From NCBI RefSeq assembly GCF_001577835.2, contig NC_029526.1, positions 527,510 through 591,509 on the forward strand: 64,000 nucleotides of DNA. Reading direction: 5' to 3'. This document shows, in pieces, positions 25,051 to 37,560 of the stretch. Each line of letters opens with the position of its first letter. The first letter of the stretch is position 1. The position numbers and the translations under genes were made by a program. This DNA is from Coturnix japonica. Its lineage: Eukaryota > Chordata > Aves > Galliformes > Phasianidae. The notes beneath the pieces were generated by a model. It searched no databases and was not told where the DNA came from. It worked only from the letters and a program-made list of their open reading frames with translations.

Positions 25051-26680
25051 TAGCATGAGCCAGCAGCACAGCACGGCGTCAGCACTTATTTCTCGTGCTC
25101 AGAACGGTGGTTTATTACCTGCAAACAGCGATGTGATCCCTGCAAAAAGCAGGTCTGCACAGCCATCCCACACTGCATTTGGTGGTTAGGGTGTGTCTGC
25201 CAGGGGTGCTCGTGCCCCTTGGTTCCTCTGAGCAGGATGCTCCCAGGGGATGGTCCAAGGTGCCATACCCACCCCAGTATGGGACTGGGTGGGTGCCCAG
25301 CCCACAGTCTCTACTATTCTAAGCTGTGACACTCAGCTAGAGTAGCACTGGTGTCACTGTTCTATGTGACACCGTGGGACACAGAAAGGACCTCCAACAG
25401 GACCTGGCACACAGTGCTTGTCACCTGCACATCACCTGTTGCTGGATGGTCACCTGCCCACTGTGTCACCTTCCCACCAGTCTCAGCCACCTGCTGCCAG
25501 GTGACACAGGCTCACATCATAGGGACAGCAGTTTGCAGAGCACCTGCACAGCTCTGCCGCCACTCCCTAGGACTGGGATTCTCCCTCCCCTCCCTCATGC
25601 AAAACAGAGATGGGGCTCATGGCCAAGCTGGGATCAGACAGGAGGAAACTGAGTCACACGCTGGCTCCCACCTCCGCACTCCTCAAGGAGATGCCACCAG
25701 CTCACTGAGCCTCCCAGTGACATCCCTGCACAGCAGGTGGGTGCTGACAGCCCTGGCACTTGGGGTGACGCAGGTGATGAGTGCCAGCCATGCACGTGTC
25801 CCTGGGCATGGCTGTGATCTCCCAAGTGATTGTGATCACCCTGCAGGACACAAGGCCTGACTGCAGTGACACTCAGCAGTGTGACACTCGTGTGACAGCT
25901 GCAGAGCATTGCCTGGGGCTACTCCAGCACTGCTCCCCCAAGAGCTGCTCAGGGCAGAGCTGGGGCTGCACCCAAGCATCCCACACAGGCAGCCTTGGTA
26001 CGTGAGTCCCAACTTTGTGCTGTGGGTGGGCACCTCACTGTCTCATCACATGAGACATGGGGATGAGCATCCGCCCAGCCTTGGTGCACAGCTGGGATGA
26101 AGAGCAAACCCATGGGCTCTGCCTCCCATGAGCTTTATGCACGTTTCCCACCAGTGCCTGGCTCAGCTACTGGCACCTTTCCCTGCTGGGTCACCCAACC
26201 AGCTCCCAACGTGCCCAGACAGATGGGTGGTAAAACACTCCTGGCCTTGTAGTTTGGCTGGATTAACATGGCCTCCAATGCAGCAGCAAGGTTCCGCAGC
26301 CAAGAGCTGAGCCTAGTTAAAACCCCAAAGCACAGCAGGTTCCCAGCATGGCCACTGAGGGCTGTGGGACGAGCTCATCCTCAGCCCTGTGGATCACACG
26401 TGTGAGCTCAAAGTGTGGGCGATGCTGGGTGCTGGTGCTGTGTGTGCTGGTCTCAGGGACGTGCATTAGGAGTGTTCTAGGAAATGGGATGCTTGGAGGG
26501 GAAGCACCAGGGCCTGGAGCAGCTCTAGGGGCTTCAGGGAATGGGGGCAAAAAGAGGCTGCAGGCAGCACAGGGAATCCGTGGTGTGTGTGGGAGGATGC
26601 TGCGTGGCTGGCACAGCCTTCTGGCCACGAGGCAGTACCTCCCTGCACGCCGAATTGCTTTTGTTTCACAAAGAAAACAG
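25051..26680. other. Intergenic sequence rich in GTGACAC/CACCTG words
   Basis: About 1.6 kb with no gene. From about 25300 to 25900 the words GTGACAC, GTGTCAC and CACCTG recur irregularly, suggesting a decayed local repeat. A perfect 8-base inverted repeat (GGTGTCAC, 8-base spacer, GTGACACC) lies at 25350-25373. Several open frames occur but are not gene-like. Confidence 0.45.
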
Positions 26681-27312
26681 CGCACAGACATCATCCCTCG
26701 GCACGTCCCGCCCCGCGTCCCCGCGGCTCTTTCGAGTGGGCGAGCGGAGCTGCCGGCAAAGTTGGCCAAACCGACGGCAGAGCCGCGGCTCCCCGCCGCC
26801 CTCGTCCCTCCTCCTCCCTGCTAATTGTGTGCGGAAATTAATCGGAGCAGGGAGGGAGGGGGCATGACGGCGGGCTGCCGGAGGGCTGCGGGCTCCGGCC
26901 GGGCCGGTTGGGTCCGTCGGTGCGGCCGCTGGCAGTGAGGGCGGTGGGGACTTGGGGCGCCGTGCCGGGCTCACGTCCTGCCCCGACGCCCCGCGGTTGT
27001 AGCACAGGAGATTCAGGACGGGGGCGGGACGGCGGTGCGATGAGCTGCCCGTTCTCTGCAAGCAGCCGATACGTCCATCCGTCCATCCGTCCATCCGTCC
27101 CGGGGCGGCGGTGACCCAACGCGCCGTCACGCAGCGGGGAGGGGAGCGGTGAATCAGCAGCGCCCGGGGCGGCAGCGGGCAGAGCCGTGCGCAGGATGCG
27201 AGCGGGGGGCGGAGGTTTTGCACTCCTCTCTGCCGCCCTGGATAAATAGCGGCTGCGGCGGCACGGGCGGAGTGAAACTCCATCCCCAGCAGTGACGTCC
27301 CGCGGCCGCAGC
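26681..27312 (+). promoter_or_regulatory. Promoter and 5'UTR of the first (MT4-like) metallothionein
   Basis: CpG-rich. A TATA-like ATAAATA lies at 27242-27248, about 65 bases before the start codon. Two MRE-core matches sit just upstream: TGCACTC at 27219-27225 (plus) and TGCGCAC at 27187-27193 (minus). A CRE-like TGACGT is at 27293-27298 in the presumed 5'UTR. A small GTCCATCC tandem tract is at about 27072-27100. MREs bind the zinc sensor MTF1, so metal induction is expected by family knowledge; the motifs are seen, activity is inferred. Confidence 0.65.
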
Positions 27313-28160
<848 letters not shown>

Positions 28161-28285
28161 CAGCCCCCACCTCCCTCCCCCTCCACTGCGGTGACTGGGG
28201 GCAGTGAGGAAAACTAACCTTATTGTATGTGTATTTTTAATATGTGTGTTCAGATATTGTCAGTGTTTGCCATGTGGTGTGCCTC

Positions 28286-28291
28286 AATAAA
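28286..28291 (+). terminator. Poly(A) signal of the first metallothionein
   Basis: AATAAA 126 bases after the stop codon, followed by a TG-rich stretch typical of a downstream element. It gives a compact 3'UTR ending near 28.31 kb. Confidence 0.8.
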
Positions 28292-28319
28292 GCTCTGTGT
28301 ATATAATTGCGCCTCTGGT

Positions 28320-28920
28320 CTCTGGAGTTGGGGGTCACTGAGTTTGGGGGGCCGTGGCACAGTGCTGGGGGAACACCCAGTGCTGGCACCCATCACAGGG
28401 CTGGCTGTGCTCCTTCCTTCCAGCCCCCCCAGCTCTCCTGCTTTAACACTTTCCCTTCACAAGGTAATTCTCGAGGACTTTTTTCCCTGCCCAATTGATA
28501 CCCAAGGGCAAATCCCAGGCTCTCTCCACCAGAAATCCTCAGGGCTAATGAGCAGCTCGTTATTATGAGCGTTTGTCAACAGCATGGTAATAAAGGCCGT
28601 GCCCATTTCCAGTGGTAACGTTCAGGCAGCAGATGGGGCACCAGAGAACCAGTTTGTTTTCCTCCTGGCAGCGGGGTGGGACTGGCAGAGCCGCCAGCCT
28701 GCAGGGGATGGGGTGGCTGCGGCTGCATTGGGGTGCAATGGTCCATCCTGGGCATGACATCCTGCTGAGGGCACTTCATCTCATCATAGGAATCGCAGCC
28801 TGTCATGGTCATTGCACCTTGACACAGACATCATAGCTGATGGCAGGCGTCATGCCCAGAATGGGATGTAATGCCTGTAATAGGTTGGGAAACCTGCAGT
28901 GGGGGTGCAGTGTCTATAAA
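28320..28920. other. Spacer between first metallothionein and CR1
   Basis: About 600 bases of unique, moderately GC-rich sequence. No exon, repeat family or regulatory motif cluster that I can support. Confidence 0.5.
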
Positions 28921-28922
28921 GG

Positions 28923-29350
28923 GATCACAGAATGGGCTGGGTTGGAAGGGACCTCAGGGATCATGAAGCTCCAACTCCCCCCCCCCACAGGCAGGGCCAC
29001 CAACCTCCACATTGAATACCAGCCCAGGCTGCCCAGAGCCCCATCCAACCTGGCCTTGAACACCTCCAGGGATGGACAGGGCACCCACAGCCTCTCTGGG
29101 CAGCTGTTCCAGCACCTCACCACTCTCATAGTAAAGAACTTCCCCCTGACATCCCACCTGAATCCTCCCTTTCTCAACTTCAAACCATTTTCCCTTGTCC
29201 TGCTGTTGTCTACCCTTTTGAAGAGTTGATTCCCCTCCTGTCTGTAGGGTCCTGGCAGGCTGCAATGAGGTCACCCCGCACCCTTCTCTTCCCCAGGCTG
29301 AACAAGCCCAGCTCCCTCAGCTTGTCGTAGTAGGGGAGGTGCTGCAGCCC
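28923..29350 (-). repeat. CR1 LINE 3' end (minus strand) between the metallothioneins
   Basis: The plus strand shows the antisense CR1 tail (GATCACAGAATGGGCTGGGT, then TGGAAGGGACCTCAGGGATC), the 'CAGGCTGCCCAGAGCCCCAT' block, 'GAACACCTCCAGGGATGGAC', and further 5' 'CCAGGCTGAACAAGCCCAGC' with 'GGGGAGGTGCTGCAG'. About 430 bases of contiguous CR1, the longest and best-preserved copy here and probably the youngest. It is 5' truncated with no open reading frame. Confidence 0.92.
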
Positions 29351-29416
29351 GCAGTGGGGTGCGATGCCCAGAACAGGATGTGGTGCCCATAATAACCCGC
29401 GGGATGCTCACAATGT

Positions 29417-29490
29417 CATACTATACCACTACAGTGGTATATTAACATAGTATAGTAACATCCTATACCACTACAGTGGGATACTATACA
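29417..29490. repeat. AT-rich palindrome/direct-repeat cluster
   Basis: CTATACCACTACAGTGG occurs twice about 45 bases apart. The first copy is a near-perfect hairpin (ATACCACT, AC, AGTGGTAT). The motif TACTATAC or TAGTATAG recurs between and around the copies. It sits just beyond the CR1 and upstream of the CpG-rich promoter of the second metallothionein. Confidence 0.7.
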
Positions 29491-30188
29491 GTCACGCAGC
29501 CACGCTTCTCCCTGCTGTCAGCACGGCCCCACGCGGTGCGCACCGCCCGGCAGCGCGGCCCGGGGCGGGGGCTGGGGGCGGCAGCGGTGTCGCAATGACC
29601 CCCCGGGTCACATTCCCGCAACCGAGCGCACAGCGCGTGGCCGGGAAATCCCCCCCCCCCCCGGCCCCAGATTCGCCCTTTCGGCTGCAAAAGAGGGAGG
29701 GGGATGTGGGGAGGGCAGGCGGCACGTGGGGCCGTGCTGTGCTTTGGCAAAGTGCCGTGTTCTGGGGGGGGGGGAAGGAAGGAAAGGGGGGAGTGAGGGC
29801 AAAAGTCCCTAAGTCCGTGGGCACCCATGGCCACCCCACAGCTGTACCCCCTGCTTTGGGGTGACCCCAACAGCCAGGGCTGCCCCGCGGTGAGCGGGGG
29901 CTCCCCCAGGCTGGGGGGGGGGGGGGGGGGCACGGCCGTGACCTCTGTGAGCACGGCACGGCGCTGCTCCGCCCCGCTGAGCACGGCACGGCTCGGCACG
30001 GCCCCCAGCACGGCTCAGCACGGCACGGCGCTCAGCACGGCACGGATCGGCACCGCCCCGCACAGCGCTGCGCCCCGCACCACCACGGCACTATAAATAT
30101 AGGGCGGGCAGCGGGGATCGGGACTGCTGCGAGCCCACCCGAGACGAGCCTGTGAGCTGAGCTGAGCCGAACCGAACCGAACCGAACC
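29491..30188 (+). promoter_or_regulatory. Promoter and 5'UTR of the second metallothionein
   Basis: CpG-rich. TATAAAT at 30092-30098 predicts a start near 30120. MRE-core matches: a palindromic GTGCGCAC at 29536-29543 (reads on both strands), 29624-29630 (minus), and TGCGCCC at 30069-30075, just upstream of the TATA box. Between about 29948 and 30060 lies a short tandem array of AGCACGGCACGGC-like units. Homopolymer runs occur at about 29650-29663 (C), 29765-29774 (G) and 29912-29930 (G). The 5'UTR ends in four CCGAA units running into a strong ACCATGG start context. MTF1-driven metal induction is inferred from family and motifs. Confidence 0.75.
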
Positions 30189-31535
<1,347 letters not shown>

Positions 31536-31657
31536 GCAGCCCGCCTCGCCTGTAAATAGCTGCCATGCTTTGGGGACAGGGTGGGGGGTGATGGGGGCCA
31601 CAAACACAAAACAAAGCTTATTTTTACATGTTTTGTACCTTCTGTGCTGATGGAGGA

Positions 31658-31663
31658 AATAAA
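31658..31663 (+). terminator. Poly(A) signal of the second metallothionein
   Basis: AATAAA 123 bases after the stop codon, spacing very like that in the upstream paralogue. The transcript likely ends near 31.68 kb. Confidence 0.8.
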
Positions 31664-31689
31664 TGAGTTTGGCTGAGCCCTGATGCTGC

Positions 31690-32500
31690 TTGTGACACGT
31701 GTGTGGGAGCACTGGTGCTGGGGGCTGCGCCAACCCCCTGTGGGCTGTGGTTTGAGGGGACAGAGTGGTGTCGTGCAGTTGGGGTGCTCTGTTTCACAGC
31801 CCCTGGTGAGTGGGGGGCTCAGGGTGCCACATGGGGCAGGTGTGAGCACAGCCCGGCCGGCTCCTGCCCTGGGGGGGCAGACAAGGAGGGGGGTGGGGGC
31901 GTGGGAAGGCGCCTGGCTGCTCTTTTCCTTCCGAATACACCTGCCAAGCGAAAGTTGGCCCTACCTGTGCTGCAGGGCACAGCCTGCCCACACATGTCTG
32001 TGTGCTGTGTGCTCTGCTCCTGGCCATGCTGCCTCGTCCCATGCTCTGCGGGTGGGGACAGCTCGTGCCCTCCAATGGGGCTGGGAGCCGTGTGGGGTGG
32101 GTGGCCCTGAGTCCCCGGGCCCCTCGCTGGGGTGGTGCTGGAGATGGGAAAGGGGCTGCCCCGCTCAGTGTGTATTTGCCTTGTAAATCAGGGCCTGGGC
32201 TCCTTCCCAGCCGTGCCCCGGGTTGGAGCAGCCCCCAGGACGAGCTCTGGGGGCCGTGCCTTCAAACATGAGCGCTGTGGGAAGGTGTGAGGGCAATGTC
32301 TGCTGAGGGGAGCTGGGCTGAGGGGGGTGTGCGGCCCGGGGTCCCTGCAGGGTGGGTTTTTTAATTGAAATCAAGTTTTTCTTTATGTGAGTGAGTGAGC
32401 CTCACATCCTACATGGCACAATGGACACAAGTGGGGAATGGGGAACAGATGGCTGTGGGGGTTCAGGGCAGCGAACAGCCGTACTGATGGCAGTCTGCAG
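31690..32500. other. Intergenic region between metallothionein and NUP93
   Basis: About 800 bases of GC-rich unique sequence. Open frames on both strands reflect base composition only. No repeat family or gene was seen. Confidence 0.5.
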
Positions 32501-32519
32501 GCGTTCCGCTTTTCGTTTA

Positions 32520-33080
32520 TAGTGTTTTCATCTCTGACCCCCGGCCCCGCGCGGCCGTCGGGCCGTTCCTCATTGGAAGAGGCGGCGGGCAGCCTCGAAC
32601 CCGCGTCTCCCGGCTCACCGCCCCCATAACCACGCACAGCCCGCGCCGCCTCCCAGCGCCTCAATCACTTCTTGTCGCGAGACGAGCTGGAGGGGCGGGA
32701 CTCAGCTCGACAACCAATGGAAATGCGTAGCGTCAGGAAGCGCGCCGGCTCGACCAATGGGCTGGCGGGGAAGGGGGAGAGCGTGGCCAATGGTGGCGCG
32801 CGGCGCGGGCGTGCAGGCGCGGCGGCCGGAGCGGCGGGCAGGTGAGTGAGGGGCGGTGGGCGCGGCGGGGATCGCGGTGCGGGCGGCCTCCGTCCTCCGT
32901 CCTCACATCGTTCTGCTCCCCGGCTCCTGAGCTCGGCGCTCCCTGCCCTGGGCGGGCGCTGAGGCGCGGGGCCTCCTGTGAGCGGGTGCCCTCGGGCCGA
33001 GGCAATGTCTGCCAGCTGTGCGGGCCGCTGCCGGGGGTCCGGGCCGGGCTGTGTGAGGGCTGGAGGCGGGGGGAGATGCA
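32520..33080 (+). promoter_or_regulatory. NUP93 CpG-rich promoter with CCAAT boxes
   Basis: A CpG-rich block without a TATA box. Three CCAAT boxes on the plus strand lie at 32714-32718, 32754-32758 and 32787-32791, spaced 40 and 33 bases. An inverted one (ATTGG) lies at 32572-32576. NF-Y boxes in phased series are typical of housekeeping and cell-cycle promoters, fitting a nucleoporin gene. Confidence 0.7.
32795..32841 (+). other. NUP93: NUP93 non-coding exon 1 (5' limit uncertain)
   Basis: A GC-rich sequence ending at a strong donor (GCAG then GTGAGTGAG from 32842). The coding exon at 36589 begins with untranslated bases after an acceptor, so a non-coding first exon is required and this CpG-rich site is the best candidate. 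The 5' limit is a guess placed downstream of the last CCAAT box. Confidence 0.5.
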
Positions 33081-35735
33081 CGGGGTGATGGCGGGTGGGG
33101 CCGACATGAGGGGACCGAAAGGATGGACTGACTGGGAATGGCTACATCAGCTCGTGTGGTTCCTGCTTGTTCCTGCGGTGCTGATAGCAAAGGAAAGATT
33201 GTGGGGAGAGGATCCGAGCTACAACATAAGGAGCGTGAGGGGAGTGAGCAGGGCAGGCGGCACGGCAGTGCAGTAAGACCTCAGAAACAGCTGGTTTTAT
33301 TCAGTTTGTGCTGTAAAAGCTCTATGAGACCAGAGCTTGGGAGCCGCGATCAAAGGGTTGGTAACTTACACACCTGCCTGCAGCTGAAGAACAAAGCATA
33401 CAGGACTGGGAAATATAGGGATGGCAGCTGATTTAATTTGTGGGTGGTGGAATGAACACTGAGTTGAGGAGTTCGTTGCTGTGTGCTCTGTTCAGGACTT
33501 TCCTACATCCAGGGCACTGTACCAGCTGGAGCACCACATGCAGCTTGGAGCCCTTACGTGTTTGGTTTTAGTGTGGCTTGTGCTTTTAGCTTAAACCAGG
33601 AGGTGGTGTGGCTCCCTTTGCTAGGTTTGATTAAAAGTCGTGTAGCAGAGGGCAATTTGTGGACAACATGTAATAGATGTGTGGTTTGCAATCGGTCCTT
33701 TTCCCTTATAGAAGTTGAAAATGAGTCAGGGACAGACCTTGGGAGCGGGAGCAGGTGACCTGTGTGTGCTGCTGGTGGGGCTCAGTTGTCTGTACCATTC
33801 CTGCCCTACGTGTGCTCTGTTTAACAAGCTCATTGACAGTTCCTGCATTCTTAGAAAGGAGCTTAATATCAGTGTCTAATATCACGGAAGTGGCATTTTT
33901 CATTCATTCAAGATATACATGTATGTATTTTGCCGCCTGCTCTTTGCTTTCATACTCAGTCACTTACTCTCTTCCTTCCAAAGGGAGCGGATGCTGACTT
34001 GTCACATGGGTCTCTGGAGCACTCTGAGAGGGTAACGCTGGATTTCTTCCTCTTTGTTTTGTCTTGGGAAGAATCTTTTTGCCCCTGGTTGGATTGTACT
34101 CTTTATCAGCTCTTCTGATTGCAGTGGGTGAGGCTTCCCTCTGAATTTTTAGTCAGTCTCTTTAAATAAATTAATTATAATTAGGTGGCACAAAGACTGT
34201 CAGTGTATGAAGTACAGCAGACACTTGCTTACACATGGGAGCTCTTCAGCTTGAAGTCTTTATGAAGCTCATATGGTGAAATGTTCAGCATGGCCGTATT
34301 TGGAGTAGGACAGCACTCTTCATCTGCTAGCACTGCAGGGCCTGGCTTTCCACGACCAGCCGGCATTTATGGTCAGTCTGAACAGAATTAGAAACCTGTC
34401 ATCATTTCTGATTTCATTTTGGCTGAAATCCAGCCAGCTTGTAGAGTTTGTAACATCTACATGCGGTTTTAAATGTTGGGAAAACATTAAATGGGGCTTT
34501 TATTGGACAAGCAATAGCAGACTAATGCAGCAGCTTCTATTGATAAGTCATCAAAGTCGTTTTACAGAAGGGCTTTTTCAGCCCTGGCTTCTAGCCCTGG
34601 GTCGATCCAGTTTCACCGAAGTTAGTTTAATTTCTGGTGTATTTTCTCTCCCTTAGGTGTAAGTTGTTGCACATTCTGCAGCCAGACACAACAGTCTGCT
34701 GTCATTTGCTCGTCCCTGTGGCAGCAGTTTTCCATCTTGCACAGCGGCATTTGGAGTCAGACTGCAGCCTCCTGAATGCAGTAAATTCTGACAGCATGGA
34801 GACTAAGTAGTTCATGCTGTTACCCGGTCTGGATGTTTGAAGTCTGTCCCTTGGAACACGCTGCTGTTTGAGCTCTAGAGAAAGGTTTGAGCTCTCATTC
34901 CCAGTGTTTGGTTATAATCAAAGGTAGTTGGAGTTGCTTCAAATTAACAAGTTTATTCTATATTTGCTGAATTCAGTCTCTGTTTTCCAGAGTCATTACG
35001 GTTGTCCTACCTTGGCAGATTTGTGGGACAGCCTGTATATGGAATTGACTTGGGATCCGTGCTTGACAATTGCAGTCTGTGGAGCTATTTGTAGTCCCCT
35101 GACTCTCTGTGCTTTTGGTTTTAGAGCTCTGAGAAGTCAGTGCCTTCTCACACTCTTGGCTTTTCATCTTGTTCTTAATGAGAAGAGGAAGCAGACTGAT
35201 TTGAATCAAATCAAGCTGAAGTCTGTGCTGCTCCTGCACTCACTGCTTCCTGCTTTCTAACGGTACAGGAGCGTGGCTGTTGTGGTCAGCCTCTGCCAGT
35301 GCAGGCAGCTTCTGCTGGGGCACACTGAGGTATCACAAGTAAACACTGGAAAGATGCTCTGTACTGCATTGCAGAGCATGGAACTGCTGCTTTCCACCAC
35401 GCCCCTCTCTCCTCCCAGCCATCTCAGTGGCATGCTAGTCTGTTCAAACAAATCCAGACCCTGCTGTCTCTCCTGAACAATAGGTCAGTGCACATGGGGT
35501 TGCTACGTCCCCTAGCAGCTCCTGGTTTTCCAGAGGTGGATGAGGGATGGATGTGGAATTCTCTGTGCCTGGATGGAGGCTGTGGAGCTCATCCTGACAC
35601 CCAGCGATCTCCATGTGTGATGGGCAGGGGTCAGGTCCTGTCCCTGATTGCATGTGTCCGAGTGAATCACCACGTAGTGCTTAGAAGTCACTTCTTGTCC
35701 AGGCACAGAACAGTGCTCTTGCCTCTTGAAGTTGT

Positions 35736-36453
35736 ACTTAGGGACGGTGGAATACCAGGAATATGAAATAGTACTGTTAAAATTGCTTTAGTGTAGTTCA
35801 AAGGGGAAACCAAGAGATACTTTTGAATTTACAGGTGAGTTCTGGTTTGTAAACATGCACCGTTTTCTTTTAGATTCAAGGGCTCACTTGAACCGGTTCC
35901 TCTTGATTTTATTTTTAAGTTAAAGAGCCAGAGTTGGTGCTTGGGACCTAGTTGGGGCATGTGTATCCCCATATGTGTATATGTACCACAAATCTTCTTT
36001 TATTTTATATAAAAGTATATCATAGAATTATAGAATCACAAAATTGGAAAGGACATATAAGATCATCTAGTCCAACCGTCCTCCCTTTAGCATATCTACA
36101 TAACACCACTAAACCATATCTCCTAGCTCCTTATATGTACGTATATATAAAAATAGATGTATATGCAAATGCTTTATAGCTGAATTAACACAAAAACTTT
36201 CACATGGATTTCTTCACTTCCTGTTCTTCCCCTTTTGAACTGTCACATAGTCACATGGTACCTGCATTGCTTTTTTGACAGACCATAGATCTGCATTCAG
36301 AATGTCATCCTGCTAGGCAAAGTGCTCTGAGAGCACCTGAAAGTATCTCCTTGATGTTTAGGTGTTTCTACCCATCCTCCCCAAGGGGACTTAGGAATGG
36401 TGGAATATCAGGAATACAAAACTATACTGTTTAAATGCTTTGTTATAGTTGAT
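35736..36453. repeat. Pair of related ~65-base segments in NUP93 intron 1
   Basis: The segments at 35736-35800 and 36389-36453 both run ACTTAGG..GGTGGAATA.CAGGAATA, then ACTGTT.AAA, TGCTTT and TAGTT, about 80% alike by eye. They are direct repeats about 650 bases apart, either a local duplication or two copies of an unrecognised short element. Confidence 0.65.
36020..36130 (-). repeat. CR1 LINE 3' end in NUP93 intron 1
   Basis: The plus strand reads ATCATAGAATTATAGAATCA, then 'AAGATCATCTAGTCCAACCG' and 'ACACCACTAAACCATAT', the antisense 3' end of an older CR1 subfamily that carries the ACCACTAAACCAT block. About 110 bases, diverged. Confidence 0.75.
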
Positions 36454-36588
36454 GCTGCCTGGGGAGGACTGATGGAACAGTGTTCTATTCTAGAGGAGCA
36501 GCTCTTGCTGGTCTCTCTGAGTGCTTGTAGGTGTAGAAGCTGTTTATAGCTGAAGAATTTTCTCAATTTTTTTTATTTTTCTCTGAAG

Positions 36589-36803
<215 letters not shown>

Positions 36804-37290
36804 TAAGTACTGAGCACCGGCGCTGGAGATGGAATGCAGAGGGTACAGGCTGTCTGTAGGTTTGGTTTCTAATGTGTGGGGAGCCTTGCCAGGAGAATGT
36901 ACCCAGGAGAAACAGAATTTCTGCAAAGCTGTTTTCTTGCCCACTCCTTCTTGCTTACAAAAGGAAAAAAAAAGAATAGTAACAGAAGGTTTTAACTGAG
37001 AAGCTACCATTCCCGGCTACCAAAGCCAAAAAGTGCAGTACTTTGTTCTGGCTGCTGCTGAAGACAATTAGCAACATGCTATAGAATTTTTCTATCAGGC
37101 AGGATTTGGCAGATGTGCAGTACTGCAGTGGAACAGCAGGAAGTGTTTGATGAGGCTGAGGTTGTTAGATACACACATATAGTTCAGGGTTTGGTTTTGC
37201 ACATCTTTCATAGTAACTGGAAATTTTGTACGTGACTAGCTGCTGATCTAAATATCAGCAGCACGCTGGGGTTACAGTTCTTACTAGTAG

Positions 37291-37560
<270 letters not shown>

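Larger units (their letters stand above)
32842..36588 (+). other. NUP93 intron 1
   Basis: A 3.7 kb intron with no coding exon seen. It holds a CR1 3' fragment at about 36020 and two related 65-base segments at about 35736-35800 and 36389-36453. The rest looks unique and AT-richer than the promoter. Confidence 0.6.

Noticed and set aside
29484-30011. Minus-strand open frames of 165-175 codons in the second metallothionein promoter
   Set aside because: They translate homopolymers and the AGCACGGC array into Pro/Arg/Ala runs. Low complexity, not a gene.
32540-32650. Possible tRNA gene on the minus strand (GGGTTCGAGGC resembles a B box)
   Set aside because: No matching A box, acceptor stem or anticodon arm could be drawn; the site is within the NUP93 CpG-rich promoter.
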